Assembly: GCF_934309415.1 (NCBI RefSeq)
Contig: NZ_CAKRDI010000004.1
Location: 62,001 to 126,000 of the forward strand
Length of the DNA stretch: 64,000 nt
DNA from: an uncultured Mediterraneibacter sp.
GTDB taxonomy: Bacteria; Bacillota; Clostridia; Lachnospirales; Lachnospiraceae
Direction: 5' to 3'
Every line of letters starts with the position of its first letter. Within the stretch, counting starts at the first letter, position 1. Positions 1 to 8,895 of this stretch are shown here, one piece after another. The notes beneath the pieces were generated by a model that did not search any database, was not told where the DNA came from, and saw only the letters and a list, made by a program, of their open reading frames with translations. The position numbers and the translations under genes were made by a program.

Positions 1-131
1 GAGCAGGCAATGAACTGGAAATTGGTGCGATCATGTTCTCAACAGAAGATGGAATTCTGGGAGAAACGAAAGATGCGGAACAATTACTGGCTGAAATTAA
101 AGGTGAATTAACAGAAGGGAAAATGCAATGA
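1..131 (+). CDS. cbiD: C-terminal end of probable cobalt-precorrin-5B C1-methyltransferase (CbiD), partial
   Basis: The frame open from base 3 encodes about 42 residues and stops with TGA at 129-131. The piece reads AGNELEIGAIMFSTEDG and then GILGET, followed by a charged helix. This resembles the C-terminal end of CbiD proteins, which methylate C1 of the cobalt-corrin ring. The identification rests on a short tail and on context, since cbiD is common just before cbiL in clostridial operons. The stop overlaps the cbiL start in an ATGA arrangement, which implies translational coupling. The body of the gene lies outside the window. Confidence 0.5.
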   Translation, partial: AGNELEIGAIMFSTEDGILGETKDAEQLLAEIKGELTEGKMQ

Positions 132-892
132 GTGGAAGGCTAACTGGAATAGGCGTTGGTCCGGGAGACCCGGAGCTGATGACTTTAAAAGCAGTGCGGA
201 AAATACAGGAGAGTGATGTGGTTGCCATACCGGTTTCAGATTCGCAGTTGTCAGAACCCGTATCTGGTGAAACGATATGGAAAGCGGAACAGTTGCAGAA
301 ATGGCTGTCTGCCTGTGTGGCGTATCAGATTGTGCTGGGAGCGGTACCTGAACTTGCAGATAAGAGAAAACTGTATCTTCCCATGCCGATGATCAAGGAA
401 AAGGAAAAGTTAAAAAGAATGCATGATCTTGCAGCAGAGGCAGTCATTGATCATTTACAGGAAGGGAAGAAGATTGTATTTCTTACACTGGGAGATCCGA
501 CGGTGTATTCCACTTATATGTATGTACACCACAGAGTGAAACAGCAGGGATATGTGACGGAGATTGTGCCGGGGATTCCTTCTTTTTGTGCTGCTTCAGC
601 CAGACTGAATGATTCGCTTGTGGAGAATGAGGAGGAGCTGCATGTGATACCGGCTTCTTATGGAATCGAAAAAAGTCTGGATCTTCTGGGAACAAAAGTG
701 CTGATGAAGTCCGGAAGAAAGCTGCCGGAAGTGAAACAGATTCTCAAGGAAAGAAATGTAGAAGTGAAGATGGTTGAGAACTGTGGAATGAAAAATGAAA
801 AGGTCTATAGTTCGGTGGATGATATACCGGAAGATGCGGGGTATTATTCACTGCTGATTGTGAAGGAAAGTAAAGTAGAAAAAGGACAGTAA
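128..892 (+). CDS. cbiL: cobalt-factor II / precorrin-2 C20-methyltransferase (CbiL)
   Basis: This 254-residue protein is an SAM-dependent tetrapyrrole methylase that adds a methyl group at C20 of cobalt-factor II in the anaerobic B12 route. The N-terminal GIGVGPGDPELMTLKA (residues 7-22) is the family loop and the C20-type signature. LGDPTVYSTY (121-130) and PGIPSFCAASA (148-158) are the SAM-site motifs. The ATG overlaps the upstream stop (ATGA), so this start is favoured. Residues 37-75 form a somewhat longer loop than usual. The chelatase type is not shown here, but the cbi neighbours point to the early-cobalt pathway. Confidence 0.93.
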   Translation: MSGRLTGIGVGPGDPELMTLKAVRKIQESDVVAIPVSDSQLSEPVSGETIWKAEQLQKWLSACVAYQIVLGAVPELADKRKLYLPMPMIKEKEKLKRMHDLAAEAVIDHLQEGKKIVFLTLGDPTVYSTYMYVHHRVKQQGYVTEIVPGIPSFCAASARLNDSLVENEEELHVIPASYGIEKSLDLLGTKVLMKSGRKLPEVKQILKERNVEVKMVENCGMKNEKVYSSVDDIPEDAGYYSLLIVKESKVEKGQ

Positions 893-938
893 CAGCTATT
901 ATATATAGAATGAAAAACAGAAAAGAAGAGGTTGAAAG

Positions 939-1712
939 ATGATTACATTTGTAGGAGCCGGACCGGGAGCGGAAGATCTGATCACGGTGAGAGGGCAGAG
1001 ACTTTTAAAGGAAGCGGATATTGTAATTTATGCAGGTTCGCTGGTAAATCCCGGGTTGCTTAAGAGTTGTAAGGAAGAGTGTGAGATCTACAACAGTGCG
1101 AAGATGACCCTGGAAGAAGTGCTGGATGTGATGATAAAAGGACATCAGGAAGGAAAAGAAATTGTGCGTCTGCATACAGGAGATCCGTGTCTTTATGGTG
1201 CGATCCGGGAGCAGATGGATGAACTGAAGAAGCTGGATATCCCTTATCAGGACTGTCCGGGAGTAAGCTCTTTCTGCGGAGCTGCGGCTGCGCTTGAGGC
1301 GGAATATACCTTACCGGGAATTTCCCAGTCTGTCATCATTACAAGAATGGCAGGAAGAACTCCGGTGCCGGAGAAGGAATCCGTGCAAAGTTTTGCAGCA
1401 CATCAGGCTACCATGGTTTTATTCTTAAGTACGGGACTTCTCAAAGAGCTTTCAGCAGAACTGATCGCAGGAGGGTATACGGAGGATACTCCGGCGGCAA
1501 TTGTCTATAAAGCAACCTGGCCAGATGAGAAAGTACTGCATTGTACAGTTGGAACACTGGTTCAGACAGCAGCAGAAGCAGGTGTGACAAAGACTGCGCT
1601 GATCGTAGTCGGAGAAGTGCTGGATGGAACATATGAGAGATCAAAGTTGTATGATCCGACATTTACAACAGAATTCAGAAAAGCATCCTGTGCACAGAAG
1701 AGTGAGAAATAA
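939..1712 (+). CDS. cbiF: cobalt-precorrin-4 C11-methyltransferase (CbiF)
   Basis: The 257-residue product methylates C11 of cobalt-precorrin-4. GAGPGAEDLITVRG (6-19), YAGSLVNPGLL (31-41), TGDPCLYGAIREQ (80-92) and TRMAGRTPVPE (135-145) are classic CbiF/CobM motifs, and the length is normal. The ATG follows AAGAGGTTGAAAG, an adequate ribosome site. It lies 46 bp after cbiL in the same operon. In many clostridial operons cbiG follows directly, but here the next 100 bp hold only a short repeat hairpin and then cbiH. Confidence 0.95.
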   Translation: MITFVGAGPGAEDLITVRGQRLLKEADIVIYAGSLVNPGLLKSCKEECEIYNSAKMTLEEVLDVMIKGHQEGKEIVRLHTGDPCLYGAIREQMDELKKLDIPYQDCPGVSSFCGAAAALEAEYTLPGISQSVIITRMAGRTPVPEKESVQSFAAHQATMVLFLSTGLLKELSAELIAGGYTEDTPAAIVYKATWPDEKVLHCTVGTLVQTAAEAGVTKTALIVVGEVLDGTYERSKLYDPTFTTEFRKASCAQKSEK

Positions 1713-1722
1713 AAAGCTAAAC

Positions 1723-1762
1723 GTTATTGTTTGCAGCTATGTTGTGAACAGTGAACAGTAAC
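1723..1762. repeat. short hairpin repeat, variant of the GTTACTG...CAGTAAC family
   Basis: GTTATTGTTTGCAG on the left pairs with the end of TGTGAACAGTGAACAGTAAC on the right. The right arm carries a duplicated GTGAACA unit. It fills part of the gap between cbiF and cbiH. It is a stand-alone copy of the terminal hairpin of the 143-bp element found later in the window. Confidence 0.7.
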
Positions 1763-1813
1763 AGTTAAACGAAGAATACACAGGAAGCAGGAACTTGGAA
1801 AGGACTGGAAGTT

Positions 1814-2542
1814 ATGAGTACAGTATATGTAGTGGGACTTGGACCGGGAGCAGAGGAACAGATGACTGTGCGTGCGCAGAAGGTGTTGGAGCATTGTCCG
1901 ATACTGATTGGTTATACAGTATATATTGATCTGGTAAAAGATCAGTTTCCGAAGAAAACATTTTTAAGCACGCCGATGAGAAAGGAACCGGAGCGATGCC
2001 GCATGGCATTTGAGGAAGCACAGAAAGGGCAGGATGTTGCCATGGTCTGCAGTGGAGATGCCGGAGTCTATGGAATGGCAGGGCTGATTTTTGAGATTGG
2101 AAAAGAATATCCTGAGATAAAAATCGAAGTAGTTCCGGGAATCACGGCAGCAACCGGAGGAGCGGCAGTGCTTGGTGCACCGTTGATGCATGATTTTGCG
2201 GTAATCAGTCTGAGTGATCTTCTGACACCATGGGAGACGATCGAGAAGCGCCTGCATGCAGCGGGAATGGCGGATTTTGTGATTTGTCTTTATAATCCGT
2301 CCAGTAAGAAACGAGCGGATTATCTGCAGAAAGCCTGCGATATTTTGTTACAGTACAGAGATCCGGGGAATATCTGTGGTTATGTGAAACAGATTGGCCG
2401 CGAGGGAGAGTCTTATCAGATTCTGTCACTAGGAGAACTCAGAGAGGCGAAGGTGGATATGTTTACGACAGTGTTCATTGGTAATTCTAATACGATGGAA
2501 CTGAATGGACGAATGGTGACACCGAGAGGATACAGGGTATAA
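1814..2542 (+). CDS. cbiH: cobalt-factor III C17-methyltransferase (CbiH)
   Basis: This 242-residue SAM methylase carries out C17 methylation with ring contraction. Diagnostic motifs are VVGLGPGAEEQMTVRA (6-21), LIGYTVYIDL (31-40), CSGDAGVYGMAG (79-90) and PGITAATGGAAVLGAPLMHD (108-127). The length matches stand-alone CbiH; it is not fused to CbiG or a reductase. The ATG lies shortly after an AAGGA sequence. It is separated from cbiET by only 9 bp, so the two are co-transcribed. Confidence 0.94.
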   Translation: MSTVYVVGLGPGAEEQMTVRAQKVLEHCPILIGYTVYIDLVKDQFPKKTFLSTPMRKEPERCRMAFEEAQKGQDVAMVCSGDAGVYGMAGLIFEIGKEYPEIKIEVVPGITAATGGAAVLGAPLMHDFAVISLSDLLTPWETIEKRLHAAGMADFVICLYNPSSKKRADYLQKACDILLQYRDPGNICGYVKQIGREGESYQILSLGELREAKVDMFTTVFIGNSNTMELNGRMVTPRGYRV

Positions 2543-2551
2543 GGAGACAAA

Positions 2552-3931
2552 ATGGAATCACGACAGATTATTCTTGCGGGAATCGGAATGGGCTCTGCTC
2601 AGTTAATCACAGAAGAAGTCCGGCAGCTGATAGAGACAGCTGATTGTCTGATCGGGGCAGAACGTATGCTGGCCTGTGCACAGCAGATTCGCAGTGAAGC
2701 GGTAACAGAAGCGCAGGAACAGAAGAAAGACAGAAAAGAGTGTGCGTTATTCAGAGAGTACCGGACAGAAGAAATTGTATCTTATATAAAGGAACATGAA
2801 GAGTACAGGAAAATTGGAATTCTTCTTTCAGGAGATACTGGATTTTACAGCGGAGCCAGGAAATTAAAAGAAAGATTGTCGCAGGAGAGTCAAAGAAAAG
2901 AAGGGCATGTCACTTTCACAACTGTGACAGAAAAATCAGAGAGAGAATCAGTAAGAGAAGATACGGATTTATTAGAGAAAGCAGATTCTGGGTTCTGTGA
3001 CATCCGTATCTTTCCGGGAATTTCCTCTCTTTCTTATCTGGCTTCACGGGTTGGAATCTCCTGGGAAGACGCAGTGATTTTAAGTCTTCATGGAAAAGAG
3101 ATGAATTTTGTCCAGACAATTTACAGACATCCAAAGACTTTTCTTCTTCTCGGGGGAAAAGGAACAGGACAGCATTTTTATGAGACGCTGAGAGAATATC
3201 AGATGGATGAGATGATAGTTCATATTGGGAGAAATATGTCTTATGAAGAGGAGAGGATTCTGTCGGACAGGTTAGATAATCTGAAACCAGAGGATTTTGA
3301 AGGTCTCTGTGCGGTACTGGTGGAGAATCCGGGATACTGCAAAGATGCCGGAATGCATCTGAAGGATGAGGCGTTTATCCGTGGAAAGGTGCCGATGACC
3401 AAATCAGAAGTGCGCTCTGTCAGCGTGGCAGAGCTGGAACTTACAGAAGATGCGGTCGTTTATGATATTGGCGCCGGGACAGGATCTGTATCTGTTGAGA
3501 TTGCTCGTGCAGGAGAGCAGATCCGAGTTTATGCGATTGAGAAGAATCCGGAAGGCGTGAAACTGATTGATGAGAATCGAAAGAAATTTAGGACAGATGG
3601 AATCCGGATTGTGGAAGGTCTTGCACCGGAGGTAATGGAAGAACTGGAAGCACCGACTCATGCATTTATCGGAGGAAGTTCGGGGAATCTGAAAGATATT
3701 GTCCGTGTATTACAGGAAAAGAATCCATCAGTGCGGGTTGTGATCAATGCGATTTCACTTGAAACAGTCAGTGAAGTGATGGAGCTTGTAGAAGAAGGTC
3801 TGCTTCCAGATGCGGAGATTCTACAGGTCAGCGCCGCGAGGTCGAAAGTACTGGGAAGGTATCATATGATGATGGGACAGAACCCGGTCTATATTATTTC
3901 TGCTGGAGGTAATAAGAGATCAGCTGTGTAA
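2552..3931 (+). CDS. cbiET: fused cobalt-precorrin-7 C5-methyltransferase / C15-methyltransferase (decarboxylating) (CbiE-CbiT)
   Basis: The 459-residue protein joins two enzymes. Residues 1 to about 270 are a CbiE tetrapyrrole methylase (GIGMGSAQL at 10-18, LLSGDTGFYSGA at 91-102, FPGISSLSYLASR at 154-166). Residues from about 273 are a Rossmann-fold CbiT (RGKVPMTKSEVRS at 277-289, VYDIGAGTGSVSVEIA at 303-318). Such CobL-like fusions are known. Two charged stretches (about 45-75 and 105-148) enlarge the CbiE half beyond its usual size. A good AAGGAGA site precedes the ATG. Confidence 0.93.
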   Translation: MESRQIILAGIGMGSAQLITEEVRQLIETADCLIGAERMLACAQQIRSEAVTEAQEQKKDRKECALFREYRTEEIVSYIKEHEEYRKIGILLSGDTGFYSGARKLKERLSQESQRKEGHVTFTTVTEKSERESVREDTDLLEKADSGFCDIRIFPGISSLSYLASRVGISWEDAVILSLHGKEMNFVQTIYRHPKTFLLLGGKGTGQHFYETLREYQMDEMIVHIGRNMSYEEERILSDRLDNLKPEDFEGLCAVLVENPGYCKDAGMHLKDEAFIRGKVPMTKSEVRSVSVAELELTEDAVVYDIGAGTGSVSVEIARAGEQIRVYAIEKNPEGVKLIDENRKKFRTDGIRIVEGLAPEVMEELEAPTHAFIGGSSGNLKDIVRVLQEKNPSVRVVINAISLETVSEVMELVEEGLLPDAEILQVSAARSKVLGRYHMMMGQNPVYIISAGGNKRSAV

Positions 3932-4028
3932 TCATAGCAGTGCAGAATGTAAATTACAGGAATGATTTTTCGGATACACTTTAAAACTACGGAACTATGA
4001 TTTGTAATCAGATGGAGTGAAAAAATAA

Positions 4029-5618
4029 ATGAGAGAGATGCATTATGAAAGAGAGAAAAAGAATCCAGGAGTTCTCCTGTCTGCGGTTTCCAGCAACAGT
4101 GGAAAGACAGCAGCAGCCTGCGGGTTGATGGCGGCCTTTCAGCAAAAAGGAAGATGTGTCTGCGGCTGTAAGTGTGGACCAGATTATATTGATCCCATGT
4201 TTCACCGTGAAGTTCTTGGAGTAGATTCTAAGAATCTGGATCTGTTCTTTTCAGATGCAGAGGAATTAAGAGATGGATATCTGAGACATACATCGGGGGC
4301 AGATCTTACGATTATAGAAGGTGTCATGGGTTTCTACGATGGGATGGCACTTGATTCTGTAAAGGCAAGTTCCTATGATGTGGCGAGGACTTTAGATCTT
4401 CCGGTCATTCTTGTGATCAATGCGAGAGGTGCGGCGATGACGCTGGCGGCAGTCATCAAAGGAGTTGCGGAGTTTCAACCAGACAGCAATATCCGGGGGG
4501 TACTTTTGAACCGTGTGTCTGCAATGCTCTATCCAAGATTAAAGTCTATGCTGGAATCAGAACTGGAACGGATTGGACATGAAGAAATTAAAGTGGTCGG
4601 TTACATGCCGGAAGATGAGGTGTTTCATCTGGAAAGCAGGCATCTTGGACTTGTGACACCACAGGAGATGGAAAATCTGCAGGAGAAGGTAAAGCAGGCA
4701 GGGGAGATTCTTACTAAGACGGTGGATCTTGAACTGTTTGAACAGATCGCCAAAGAGATGAGTACGAGAGAGCAGGATGAAAAAAATCTGCTGAAGACAC
4801 TTGGATCAGAAGAAGAAAAAGAAGATACGACTGCAGAAGAACGACCGGAAGAATCAGCAGATTCAGCCAGTCTCGTCCGGATCGCAGTCGCCAGAGATGA
4901 AGCCTTCAGTTTTTATTATAAAGATAATCTGGAACTTTTAGAACAGATGGGATGCGAACTGGTGGAATTCAGTCCGCTTCGGGATGAAAAACTGCCTGAG
5001 AATATCAGGGGGATTCTTTTGGGTGGAGGATATCCTGAATTATATGGAAAACAGCTTTCAGAAAATCAGAGCATGCTGACTTCCATCAGAGAAGTATTAG
5101 CTCAGAACTGTCCATGTCTGGCAGAGTGCGGAGGATTTATGTATCTTCATGAGGAAATGGAGGATACAGAGGGGAATGTATGGAATCTGATCGGAAGAAT
5201 AAAAGGAAGAACATCTCCAAAGGGGAAATTAGTTCGGTTTGGATATGTAAATGTGACTTTAAATCCACAAAGAAATTTTCTAATGAATACGCATCAGAAA
5301 GGAGAGGCGGCAGAGATTCTGCTGTCAGATGCATCAGACGATGAACAGAAAGAAGTACAGTTATCGGAGAATTTTTTATCAACAGTTCAGGGAAAATGGC
5401 TTCTTCCAGGTGAAACTATCCGTGCTCATGAGTTTCATTACTGGGACAGTACAGACAATGGAAATGCCTGTCTCGCATTGAAACCGGATGGAAAGCGACA
5501 ATGGGAGTGTATGCATCTGGAAGAAAATCTTGTGGCGGGATATCCACATCTCTATTATCCATCGTGCAAGAAGTTTGCAGAGCGATTTGTGGACAAATGC
5601 AGGAAGTATTATTTGTAA
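4029..5618 (+). CDS. cbiA: cobyrinate a,c-diamide synthase (CbiA)
   Basis: This ATP- and glutamine-dependent enzyme amidates the a and c side chains of the corrin ring. The N-terminal half has a dethiobiotin-synthetase-like P-loop, SAVSSNSGKTAAA (18-30), then KCGPDYIDPMFH (48-59). The C-terminal half is a class I glutaminase with LGGGYPELY (331-339) and nucleophile Cys367 in AECGGFMYL. At 529 residues it is longer than the usual 450-460. The excess is an acidic linker (about 248-282) and a second insertion near 425-460. The operon ends here at a stable hairpin. Confidence 0.94.
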   Translation: MREMHYEREKKNPGVLLSAVSSNSGKTAAACGLMAAFQQKGRCVCGCKCGPDYIDPMFHREVLGVDSKNLDLFFSDAEELRDGYLRHTSGADLTIIEGVMGFYDGMALDSVKASSYDVARTLDLPVILVINARGAAMTLAAVIKGVAEFQPDSNIRGVLLNRVSAMLYPRLKSMLESELERIGHEEIKVVGYMPEDEVFHLESRHLGLVTPQEMENLQEKVKQAGEILTKTVDLELFEQIAKEMSTREQDEKNLLKTLGSEEEKEDTTAEERPEESADSASLVRIAVARDEAFSFYYKDNLELLEQMGCELVEFSPLRDEKLPENIRGILLGGGYPELYGKQLSENQSMLTSIREVLAQNCPCLAECGGFMYLHEEMEDTEGNVWNLIGRIKGRTSPKGKLVRFGYVNVTLNPQRNFLMNTHQKGEAAEILLSDASDDEQKEVQLSENFLSTVQGKWLLPGETIRAHEFHYWDSTDNGNACLALKPDGKRQWECMHLEENLVAGYPHLYYPSCKKFAERFVDKCRKYYL

Positions 5619-5627
5619 AAATAAGTG

Positions 5628-5666
5628 ACAGATCCCCTGCTTTTATAATGAGAGCAGGGGATCTGT
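5628..5666. terminator. hairpin at the end of cobalamin operon I
   Basis: ACAGATCCCCTGC (5628-5640) pairs perfectly with GCAGGGGATCTGT (5654-5666), a 13-bp stem with a 13-nt loop, starting 10 bp after the cbiA stop. The 3' side is TATAG rather than a run of T, so on the plus strand it may act more as an mRNA end-stabiliser or weak terminator. Confidence 0.65.
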
Positions 5667-5671
5667 TATAG

Positions 5672-5760
5672 AACAAAGAATGTGCCTTGGCACATTCTAG
5701 CGCCTGCGGCGGTCGCTTGCGACATTTTCCTTGCACGCCGCAGTGCGCATCCTCGCGGAG
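5672..5760. repeat. GC-rich structured intergenic element
   Basis: The stretch contains three nested palindromes: AGAATGTGCC / GGCACATTCT (5677-5698), an outer pair GCGCCTGCGGCG (5700-5711) with CGCCGCAGTGCGC (5736-5748), and an inner GTCGC / GCGAC (5712-5723). It is visibly more GC-rich than the surroundings. It ends at the palindrome starting at 5761. No coding capacity was seen. It is probably a small non-autonomous mobile element; only one copy is in the window. Confidence 0.5.
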
Positions 5761-5806
5761 CGTTTTTATATATTAGGAAAGAGCACTTTCCTAATATATA
5801 AAAACG
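5761..5806. repeat. perfect 20-bp palindrome fused to the pckA terminator tail
   Basis: The arms 5761-5780 and 5787-5806 are exact reverse complements around a 6-nt loop GAGCAC. The arm contains TTTTTATATATTAGGAAA. Read on the minus strand, the first arm is also the U-tract of the pckA terminator. A close relative with the same layout is at 23455-23498. Confidence 0.8.
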
Positions 5807-5842
5807 CAACACACCACAGCAATTACCATGGTGTGTTGCGTT
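5795..5842 (-). terminator. pckA rho-independent terminator
   Basis: AACGCAACACACCA (5803-5816) and TGGTGTGTTGCGTT (5829-5842) form a perfect 14-bp stem. On the minus strand it is followed by TTTTTATATATT, a strong U-tract, about 40 bp after the pckA stop. Confidence 0.9.
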
Positions 5843-5882
5843 TTGCATCCTGATCAGATCAGGAATCAAAGATTCTGAAATC

Positions 5883-7487
5883 TTACAGCTGAGGACCTGC
5901 AGCAACAAGTGCTTTACCAGCTTCATTTCCTTCGTATTTAGCGAAGTTCTTAATGAATCTCTGAGCAAGGTCTTTTGCTTTAGCATCCCATTCAGCAGCA
6001 TCAGCGTATGTGTCACGAGGATCAAGGATTCCTGTGTCAACGCCTTCAAGCTCTGTAGGTACTTCGAAGTTGAAGTATGGGATTGTCTTTGTAGGAGCGT
6101 TGTTGATAGCTCCGTTAAGGATAGCATCGATGATACCACGAGTATCTTTGATGGAGATACGTTTTCCAGTTCCGTTCCATCCTGTATTTACAAGGTAAGC
6201 CTTAGCTCCGCTTACTTCCATCTTCTTAACAAGCTCTTCTGCATATTTTGTAGGATGCAGCTCAAGGAATGCCTGTCCGAAGCAAGCTGAGAATGTAGGT
6301 GTTGGCTCTGTGATTCCACGCTCTGTTCCAGCAAGTTTTGCTGTGAATCCAGACAGGAAGTAGTACTGTGTCTGATCTTCTGTCAGGATAGATACCGGAG
6401 GAAGTACTCCGAATGCATCTGCAGACAGGAAGATAACATTCTTAGCTGCCGGTGCAGAAGATACTGGGCGAACGATGTTCTCAATGTGGTTGATCGGGTA
6501 AGAAACACGAGTGTTCTCTGTTACGCTCTTATCAGCGAAGTCGATCTTTCCTTCAGCATCAAGTGTAACGTTCTCAAGAAGAGCGTCACGTCTGATTGCA
6601 TTGTAGATGTCTGGCTCAGACTCTTTATCAAGGTTGATAACCTTAGCGTAGCATCCACCCTCGAAGTTGAATACTCCGTTGTCATCCCAGCCGTGCTCGT
6701 CATCACCGATGAGGAGTCTCTTAGGATCTGTGGAAAGTGTTGTCTTACCTGTTCCTGAAAGACCGAAGAAGATTGCTGTGTTCTCTCCGTTGAGGTCTGT
6801 GTTAGCTGAACAGTGCATGGAAGCGATTCCCTTAAGTGGAAGGAAGTAGTTCATCATAGAGAACATACCTTTCTTCATCTCTCCGCCGTACCATGTGTTA
6901 ACGATAACCTGCTCTTTGCTTGTAATGTTGAACATTACAGCTGTCTCAGAGTTAAGTCCGAGTTCTTCATAGTTCTCAACTTTCGCTTTAGAAGCATTGT
7001 AAACAACGAAATCTGGTTCGAAGTTCTCAAGTTCTTCAGCTGTAGGTTTGATGAACATGTTTGTTACGAAATGTGCCTGCCATGCAACTTCAACGATGAA
7101 ACGGATTGCCATACGTGTGTCTTTGTTAGCTCCGCAGAATGCATCTACAACGAAAAGTCTCTTGTTGGAGAGCTCTTTGATTGCAAGATCTTTAACAGTA
7201 TCCCAGGCTTCCTGTGTAGCCGGGTGGTTATCGTTCTTGTATTCATCTGTTGTCCACCAAACTGTGTCTTTGGAGTTGTCATCCATAACGATGAATTTGT
7301 CTTTAGGAGAACGTCCTGTGTAGATACCAGTCATAACGTTAACTGCACCGAGTTCGCTTTCCTGTCCTTTTTCGAAACCTTCCAGTTCTGGTTTTGTCTC
7401 TTCTTCGAATAACATCTCATAAGAAGGATTGTAAACAACTTCTGTAGTTCCGGTAATGCCATACTTACTTAAATCAATTTTTGCCAT
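5883..7487 (-). CDS. pckA: phosphoenolpyruvate carboxykinase (ATP)
   Basis: The enzyme interconverts oxaloacetate and PEP with ATP/ADP. In anaerobic gut Firmicutes it can run toward oxaloacetate as well as toward gluconeogenesis. Signatures are [11 protein letters not shown] (57-67), [16 protein letters not shown] (240-255, P-loop) and [11 protein letters not shown] (259-269, metal site), with [17 protein letters not shown] near the C-terminus. At 534 residues it has the usual length. The ATG at 7487 ([13 protein letters not shown]) was chosen over an upstream in-frame ATG at 7544, because an AAAGAGG site and the family N-terminus fit it. It is a single-gene unit lying opposite the B12 genes. 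Confidence 0.97.
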   Translation of the reverse strand: MAKIDLSKYGITGTTEVVYNPSYEMLFEEETKPELEGFEKGQESELGAVNVMTGIYTGRSPKDKFIVMDDNSKDTVWWTTDEYKNDNHPATQEAWDTVKDLAIKELSNKRLFVVDAFCGANKDTRMAIRFIVEVAWQAHFVTNMFIKPTAEELENFEPDFVVYNASKAKVENYEELGLNSETAVMFNITSKEQVIVNTWYGGEMKKGMFSMMNYFLPLKGIASMHCSANTDLNGENTAIFFGLSGTGKTTLSTDPKRLLIGDDEHGWDDNGVFNFEGGCYAKVINLDKESEPDIYNAIRRDALLENVTLDAEGKIDFADKSVTENTRVSYPINHIENIVRPVSSAPAAKNVIFLSADAFGVLPPVSILTEDQTQYYFLSGFTAKLAGTERGITEPTPTFSACFGQAFLELHPTKYAEELVKKMEVSGAKAYLVNTGWNGTGKRISIKDTRGIIDAILNGAINNAPTKTIPYFNFEVPTELEGVDTGILDPRDTYADAAEWDAKAKDLAQRFIKNFAKYEGNEAGKALVAAGPQL

Positions 7488-7560
7488 CTTACATATACCT
7501 CTTTCTTCATAGTGATATAAAGCATTTCCTGCATAGGCAGTCACTACTATACCCTTTATA

Positions 7561-7588
7561 ATTATACATAATCTAATGATAAAATCAA
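7561..7588 (-). promoter_or_regulatory. pckA sigma-A promoter
   Basis: On the minus strand TTGATT is followed after 16 bp by TATAAT (plus-strand 7583-7588 and 7561-7566). This places transcription start about 65 bp upstream of the pckA ATG. No clear catabolite-control box was recognised around it. Confidence 0.7.
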
Positions 7589-7679
7589 CTAAAATCCTGC
7601 AATTTTTTTAACAAAGTGTCGAAAAATTATGGGGAGAAAATGTGTATTTTCTGCAAACAATTCAGACAATTATTGAATC

Positions 7680-7766
7680 CCTCTGTCAGAACGCGTGAAT
7701 TTATGGTAAACTATCAAAGTGCGAATTACAGTGGGATTGGAGTTCGCATAGATACTCTGACAGAGG
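7680..7766 (+). promoter_or_regulatory. structured leader that can mask the cobT ribosome-binding site
   Basis: CCTCTGTCAG (7680-7689) is the exact complement of CTGACAGAGG (7757-7766), and the right arm contains the AGAGG of the cobT ribosome site. Between them TGCGAA and TTCGCA (about 7720-7748) form an inner stem. The layout is that of a translational switch. It does not show the conserved parts of a cobalamin riboswitch, so its ligand, if any, is unknown. Confidence 0.45.
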
Positions 7767-7774
7767 AAGAACAT

Positions 7775-8887
7775 ATGTGTAATAAAGAACGTAATAAGAT
7801 AGAAAATAATAAAGCAAACAACAGTGAAGAAAAGTTGAAAGAACAGATTGAGAAGATCTGGCCGGCAGATGAAAAAAGTAAGGAAGCAGCCAGGCAGCGG
7901 TGGAAGATGGTGGCGAAGCCATTGTTCAGTCTCGGGAAGCTGGAAGATGCTGTTATTAAGATGGCGGGAATCAAAAGATCAGCAGAATATACGCTGGAGA
8001 AAAAGGGACTGGTCATCATGTGTGCGGACAATGGTGTAGTGGCAGAAGGAGTAACGCAGACCGGGCAGGAAGTAACAGCCATTGTAGCAGATAATTTTAC
8101 AAAATGTGCGACCAGTGTCTGCATTATGGCAGAGACAGCAGGGGTGGATCTTTTTCCGGTGGATATCGGAATGACGACAGATGTGCCGTCAGTGACACGA
8201 AAAGAGGAAAAGATAGCATACGGTACGAAGAATATGCTGAAAGAGCCGGCGATGACAAGAGAAGAGGTCTGCCGGGCAATCCTGACAGGAATCCGTAAAG
8301 TAAAAGAACTAGCAGAGGATGGTTATGACCTTCTGGCAACCGGAGAAATGGGAATTGGAAATACAACGACCAGCAGTGCCGTAGCATCTGTGCTTCTTGG
8401 AAAAGAGCCTGAGGAGATGACCGGACGTGGCGCAGGACTGAGTTCTGAGGGATTACGCAGAAAGATTGACGTGATCTGTCGGGCGATAGACAGACATCAG
8501 CCGGACCGGGAAGATGTGCCAGATGTACTGGCCAAAGTTGGAGGTCTTGATCTTGCAGGACTTACGGGAGTATTTTTAGGCGGTGCAATGTATCATATCC
8601 CGGTACTGATCGATGGATTTATCTCATCTGTAGCAGCGCTGTGTGCAGTACGGATTTGTCCGGAGTGTATAGATTACATGCTGGCTTCTCACTGCTCCGG
8701 TGAACCGGCAGGACACATGATCCTGGAAGAATTAGGTCTCCCGTTTCTCATTGACGGGAATATGTCACTGGGAGAAGGCAGTGGCGCAGTGGCGGCTGTT
8801 CCGCTTCTGGAGATGGGCTTGAATGTATATCGGAAGATGAGCACATTTGATGAGATTCATGTGGAACAGTATGAGGAATTGAGGTAG
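7775..8887 (+). CDS. cobT: nicotinate-nucleotide--dimethylbenzimidazole phosphoribosyltransferase
   Basis: CobT makes alpha-ribazole phosphate from nicotinate mononucleotide and a lower-ligand base. Recognisable are CADNGVVAEGVTQTG (83-97), GEMGIGNTTTSSA and the C-terminal SLGEGSGAVAAVPLLEMGL with the catalytic Glu. The ATG at 7775 gives 370 residues, close to the usual ~350, and follows AGAGGAAG. The frame is open for another 53 codons upstream, but those codons overlap the structured leader and do not look like CobT. It starts operon II. No dimethylbenzimidazole synthesis genes are visible, so the lower ligand cannot be deduced. Confidence 0.94.
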   Translation: MCNKERNKIENNKANNSEEKLKEQIEKIWPADEKSKEAARQRWKMVAKPLFSLGKLEDAVIKMAGIKRSAEYTLEKKGLVIMCADNGVVAEGVTQTGQEVTAIVADNFTKCATSVCIMAETAGVDLFPVDIGMTTDVPSVTRKEEKIAYGTKNMLKEPAMTREEVCRAILTGIRKVKELAEDGYDLLATGEMGIGNTTTSSAVASVLLGKEPEEMTGRGAGLSSEGLRRKIDVICRAIDRHQPDREDVPDVLAKVGGLDLAGLTGVFLGGAMYHIPVLIDGFISSVAALCAVRICPECIDYMLASHCSGEPAGHMILEELGLPFLIDGNMSLGEGSGAVAAVPLLEMGLNVYRKMSTFDEIHVEQYEELR

Positions 8888-8895
8888 TAAAAAAC

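Noticed and set aside
7680-7766. Cobalamin riboswitch upstream of cobT
   Set aside because: The conserved blocks of the B12 riboswitch could not be found; the region is reported only as an unclassified structured leader.
7616-7774. N-terminal extension of CobT from 7616
   Set aside because: The extra 53 residues resemble no CobT, overlap the structured leader, and the ATG at 7775 has a good ribosome site.
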